From NCBI GenBank assembly GCA_038363925.1, contig JAQQWL010000011.1, forward strand, positions 2,170,001-2,234,000: a DNA stretch of 64,000 bases. The letters run 5' to 3'. The translations under genes were made by a program, and so were the position numbers. The stretch comes from Apiospora phragmitis. Taxonomy: Eukaryota; Ascomycota; Sordariomycetes; Amphisphaeriales; Apiosporaceae. Position 1 is the first letter of the stretch. Each line of letters starts with the position of its first letter. Positions 60,160 to 64,000 of the stretch are shown in pieces. The notes under the pieces were generated by a model. That model ran no database searches. It saw only the letters and a program-made list of their open reading frames with translations, and was not told where the DNA came from.

Positions 60160-61645
60160 ATGTCTTCCATCATCAACAAGGTCAAGGACGCCGTTAAGGG
60201 CGACAAGCACCACGAGCAGCCTGAGGGTACCCACGGAACCCACAACACCAAGACTGCCAACGCTGCCGACCCTAGAATCGACTCAGACCGTGACCACCGT
60301 GCCAACCCCGCCGGCACGACAACAGGTACCACCGGCGTCGGCCACTCTGCTGGAGGTGTTGGTCACTCAACAACCACTGGCACTGGTGTCGGCCACACGA
60401 CTGGTGGCACTTACAATGAGGGCCCCCACAGCTCTTCTACAGCCAACAAGGTAGACCCCAGGATCGACAGCGACCGCTCCGGTACCCACACTGGCAACAT
60501 GGCCGGTCAAGGCTACGCTGGCTCGGGCCCCGAAGGTGCTCACGGCCCCCACTCTTCTCGCGTGGGTAACGCTGCCGACCCTCGTGTCGACTCAGACCGT
60601 GATGCCAGCCGCACCGTTGGCAACACCTACGGCTCTTCAGGCACAGCAGGCACCACTGGTGCTCACACCGGCACTCATGGTACTGGCATGACCGGCACCC
60701 ACGGTACCACAGGTACTACCGGTGGAATGACTGGTAGCGGCATAACCGGCACCCACGGGTCCTCGGGCTTGACCGGTTCCCACGGAATCACTCACGGCTC
60801 CGGCATGACAGGAGCTGCCACCGGTATGACTGGTGCTGGCACTACTGGTCACCACCAGTCCGGCATGACTGGTGCTGGTAGTGGTGTTACCGGCGCTGCT
60901 GGACACTCCGCCTACAACACTGGTGAGGGTACTCACGGTACCCATGGAAACAAAGTTATGAACGCGGCCGACCCAAGAATTGATTCGGACCGTGACCATC
61001 GTGCGGCACCTGGTGGCGCTGGGTAAGCGTTATTCCTTCCTATTCCCCCTTTCTTCCTCATCTCAGTGTCTCAAGGGTACTATATTCACCATTCATTCGG
61101 GAATTGCTTTTATTCCCTCCTGAGCCATTTCATTTATTGTAAAAGGAGTTATACTAACGCTGAGGGCCAATAGGACATCACATGTGGGATCAGGGCCTGG
61201 CCCAGCTCCCAACACAGCGGGCGTCCACGTGAGTTTCGACTCCCTATTCTTTGCAGATGAGAAAAAGGCTAACATTTAATATAGAACTCGGACATGATGA
61301 ACAAGGTCGACCCTCGGGTAGATAGCGACCTGGATGGATCGAAGACCGTAGGCGGAAACAAGGTAAGCTTTGTGCCTATATCCTAGTACTTCTCTTTTGG
61401 CTAACATAACCTTCTTTAGACTTACCAATCGTAAGACGACTGCAACCTTCACCTCAACATTTCACTCGTGCTGATCGAGTAAACCTAGGACTGGCCACAA
61501 GGACCCTCATGATGCTGCCCAGGTCCCTCCTTCAGTGATGCAGAAGCATGTTGGTGGGCCTGTGATGGAGCATGACGATCATGCTCATGACCGCGAGCGG
61601 AGACACTCTACACAGACTCATCAGGAGAAGCATAGTGGAATTTAA
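60160..61645 (+). CDS. Hydrophilic Gly/Thr/His repeat protein with DPR(I/V)DSD motifs
   Basis: This 387-residue, very hydrophilic protein lacks a signal peptide or membrane segment. Exons are 60160-61022, 61174-61228, 61285-61362, 61420-61430 (11 nt) and 61489-61645. The N-terminus MSSIINKVKDAVKGDKH is an amphipathic helix. The motif N(A/K)(A/V)DPR(I/V)DSD(R/L) occurs five times (about residues 34, 98, 137, 270 and 314), often preceded by GTHGTHNTK- or GPHSS-type spacers. A central block of about 90 residues is built of short GMTGxGTTGxHG units. The C-terminal part is His/Glu-rich. Related proteins are annotated in moulds as cell-surface or stress proteins. LEA or hydrophilin-like protection is my inference from composition. 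Confidence 0.8.
60640..60920 (+). repeat. Imperfect short repeats (GGxATGACxGG type)
   Basis: Many degenerate copies of a 9-15 bp unit encode Gly-Met-Thr-Gly and Thr-His-Gly patterns in the repeat protein. Confidence 0.7.
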
Positions 61646-61872
61646 ATTCCCTAAGAATGGAACGGAAGGATGATTCATATTTTTTCCTGTACTATACCAC
61701 CTTATCACGATTAATGACAGACTTGAGTCTCTTTAACCATCATTATAATGCGGTTCTTTGTGTTTGTGATATTACAGGGTAGTTACAAGGTAACTTGGCG
61801 ACAAGTTATCAACTTGTTGCAATACAAATAACAAGATTGATTCACGTACCAACATGCAATCGTTCTTGGCGA

Positions 61873-63041
61873 TTATGGTTTGCGGCAAGTTACCAAAATT
61901 GATTTCCATCTGATGTCCCAACCATTCCGTCCATGCTTCTTCAGCAGGTGAGTGGTCATGATCTCATCCATGCCTCCCCCGAGCTCAGCCGCAGCTTGGC
62001 GACTTTCTTCAGACCAGTAGCTTTGCATCAGCCACTTCCGCATCATGTCAAACTTCTCAACGAAGTATTCTGCGTTGTCGACGCGGCTCGTATGTTCCAG
62101 CTTTTCAATGCGCACATCTTCGAAGCTAAGTGAGGAGTGCGTAAGTTCAGCTCGGATGCCGGCGGGATCGATCCACTGGTCCAACCCGTGCACGGCCATG
62201 GGCACGTGGTCGGGCATCAAGGGAGCAGTAGCCGCGAAGGGCAGCGCGGCGAAGGCGCTGTGCATGTCGGGGATCCAGCCCGTGTTGTCGTGGGCCCAGA
62301 CGGTGAAGGCGAGAGTGCCGTTGGGGCGCAGGAGGCGGTAGGCTTCTGTAGAGGGGGGCAGGGTTAGCGGGAAAAGGGGTAAAGAAAGAAACACGAAGGT
62401 AGATCGACACCAACCTCGTAGGGCAACCTCGGGTTTGGGGATGATGTGCATGGCGAAGTTGATGACCACGTGGGAGAACGAGTTGGCCGGTAAGCCCGTA
62501 TCCTGTGGGTATGGCGTCTTATTAGTTGGGGGTTCTTCTACTAAGTGATCTGGAGGACAAGGAAAGGAAATGCGAGGAAAGATAAAGTACAAAAACGCAC
62601 CTGAGCGTCCGCGACCATGGTCTCGACCGTCCCCATCCACCTGTCCGTCTCGGCCCGCCACTTGACGATGTCGATGAAGTTCGCGTTGAGGTCGGCGCAG
62701 ACAATGCGGCTCTCCCGCAGCACGGCGGGCGACGCCTTCTTCTGCAGCAGGCCGGTGATGAGCCCCGCGCCGCACGCGTTATCGAAAAGCGCGAAGGGCT
62801 CTTCTTCTTCTTCTTTCTTGTCCTTGGGGGCGACGGCGCCGTGGTCGAGTGCTGCTGGTGGCGGCGGCGGCAGTAGTCCCGCCTGCGCAAGGAGTCTCTC
62901 GCCGGGGAGGCCCATGACGCGATCCATGGCGTCGGCCAGGGCGCGCTTGGCGTCGTGGTTCTCGGCCGTGACCGGGACGCTGTTGAACTGGTCCTGCAGG
63001 CTCTCGGCTAGGTTGTTGTAGTCTTTCGCGGGAGGAGCCAT
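61873..63041 (-). CDS. SAM-dependent methyltransferase (class I, UbiE-like)
   Basis: This predicted cytosolic class I methyltransferase has 333 residues. Exons are 62601-63041, 62415-62502 and 61873-62345, with an intact frame; the donor of exon 2 is a weak GTTGGT. Motif I is FDNACGAGLITG (87-98) instead of the classical DxGxGxG, with Cys in the loop. Motif II is VCADLNANFIDIVK. Post-I and later motifs are FSHVVINFAMHII and LLRPNGTLAFTVWA. A Pro run and a Lys/Glu run (about residues 58-81) are inserted just before motif I. Such proteins are common in secondary metabolism and in unassigned fungal methylation; there is no cluster around this one. The product's substrate is unknown. Confidence 0.87.
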
Positions 63042-63774
63042 TTTGGTGGTGGTAGCGATGGCGAACAAGTATCTATCTGAACGAGTTGTAGACAAGGGGG
63101 TTCTTGTGTGTATGGCACAAAACTTCAGAGGGCGGTGTCGTGGGAAACGGGGGCAAGGTATTTGACGAGCCAGTTGAGGGAGGCGAATCATGAAAAAAAG
63201 GCAAGGAGTTGATATGGATCTGATGTTACTGCTCTTAACTACTTACTCGGTCGATATGAGCTGGGTGTTTCTTATATAGATGGGCTTTCGGATACATAGC
63301 GAGACGTCGACTACGTGTAAGTATCCGCAAAGTCTCCGGATAAGCACCATGCAGACGCAGACAGTTGAATGTCTCCGGTGCAACCAGACGAAGGCTGCGC
63401 CGCCGGTTTCTAAACGTAGCCCCTGCTTGGTGCTGACGTTGTGAAATTAAAATACATTCCTGGCGAAAGAGCACCAGTCCTTCAGGAGACTGGCCGTGCT
63501 TGAGTGATTGAGCCTGGGTTTCATGGTTGCAATAGATTATCGGCCAATTTCAGTACGATAAGACAAAGAAGTGTATAGATGTGAAAGGCTCCTTTCCGAA
63601 AAAAGAATCGAGAAAAGAAAAACAAGCCTATACTATCTCTATCAAAGACTTCGCTACTCTAGGAAAGTTCGTAAATCGTGACATGTCGTGCACACATAGT
63701 CATCCATAAATGCCCCCCAACACTTCTTCCACCCACCTAGGCCAAGGAAAAAAGCACGTACTCCTGAAGCCAAT
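63042..63774. other. Intergenic, promoter of the minus-strand methyltransferase
   Basis: No coding region is seen between the methyltransferase start and the partial gene at the edge. Confidence 0.5.
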
Positions 63775-64000
63775 TCAGTCCAGATATTGATCATCACCAC
63801 GATGCCGCCTACGCCTCGTGCGTCTTGGTCTTTCCTGTCCATCCTCCGACTCATCCTTTGCATCCTCCACCGCACCCCTTACACCATCGCTCTTGGGTAA
63901 ATGAGAGATGACGTTGCCCAGGATCCCTAAAAAGCCCGACTTGCCCTCAAGGAGGCTTCCGACGCTTTCCGCCATCCGATTGACCATGTCAGCGTCAGTC
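63775..64000 (-). CDS. Partial gene: C-terminal exon of an unrecognised protein
   Basis: The minus-strand frame is open from the window edge to the stop at 63775. It reads MVNRMAESVGSLLEGKSG, then FLGILGNVISHLPKSDG, an acidic stretch and a basic tail (RRTRRRRHRGDDQ). The frame has no stop before the edge, so the start is probably outside the window. I do not recognise the family. It could instead be a chance frame. Confidence 0.42.
   Translation of the reverse strand, partial: TDADMVNRMAESVGSLLEGKSGFLGILGNVISHLPKSDGVRGAVEDAKDESEDGQERPRRTRRRRHRGDDQYLD

Overview
The window is nuclear DNA of a filamentous ascomycete, most likely a Eurotiomycete (Aspergillus/Penicillium/Talaromyces relatives). 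The evidence is many short GT-AG introns of about 48-90 nt with CTAAC-like branch points, a conidiation-specific Con-6 gene, a secreted GH5 endoglucanase next to a cellobiose dehydrogenase, and fungal-specific families (ICE2, C2 cytokinesis protein, MARVEL protein). There is no operon structure, no CRISPR, and no recognisable transposon or virus. Genes lie on both strands, separated by 0.2-9.4 kb.

Layout. 0.6-2.9 kb: a small secreted protein and a TMEM234-like membrane protein, both minus. 5.0-5.4 kb: Con-6 (+). 7.6-12.9 kb: a C2-domain Inn1/Fic1-like protein and an SR splicing factor (+). 15.4-18.6 kb: a YPR011C-type mitochondrial carrier and ribosomal protein eL18 (+). 19.5-23.1 kb: a seven-TM membrane protein (-) divergent from an HMCES/SRAP protein (+). 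23.9-31.2 kb: a GH5_5 endoglucanase (-) divergent from a cellobiose dehydrogenase (+), separated by 3 kb with three GGCTAA (XlnR-type) sites. 31.2-40.7 kb: a long stretch with no gene I can support. 40.7-44.3 kb: a conserved ORP1-like protein with a 1.2 kb intron (+). 46.3-47.7 kb: a CECR5-type HAD phosphatase (+). 49.4-50.8 kb: ICE2 (+). 51.6-53.0 kb: an unrecognised low-complexity protein (+). 53.9-55.1 kb: a methyltransferase (+). 55.3 kb: tRNA-Val(AAC). 56.8-57.3 kb: a MARVEL-domain protein (+). 60.2-61.6 kb: a hydrophilic repeat protein (+). 61.9-63.0 kb: a second methyltransferase (-). 63.8 kb to the end: a partial C-terminal coding exon (-).

The only obvious functional partnership is endoglucanase plus cellobiose dehydrogenase: one cuts cellulose, the other oxidises the cellobiose released and can feed electrons to lytic polysaccharide monooxygenases. 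The rest is ordinary housekeeping and stress or development content.

A cross-cutting observation concerns data quality. Several conserved genes (C2 protein, SR factor, mitochondrial carrier, the 51.6 kb gene and probably the small secreted protein) can be read through only by restoring one base at short homopolymers, mostly C or G runs. Nearly all disruptions are losses, and conserved sequence continues in the new frame. This looks like consensus-sequence error rather than gene decay, although long genes such as cellobiose dehydrogenase are intact. Exon boundaries below were read by eye from splice consensus and phase; each exon sum is a multiple of three unless a frameshift or unresolved boundary is stated.
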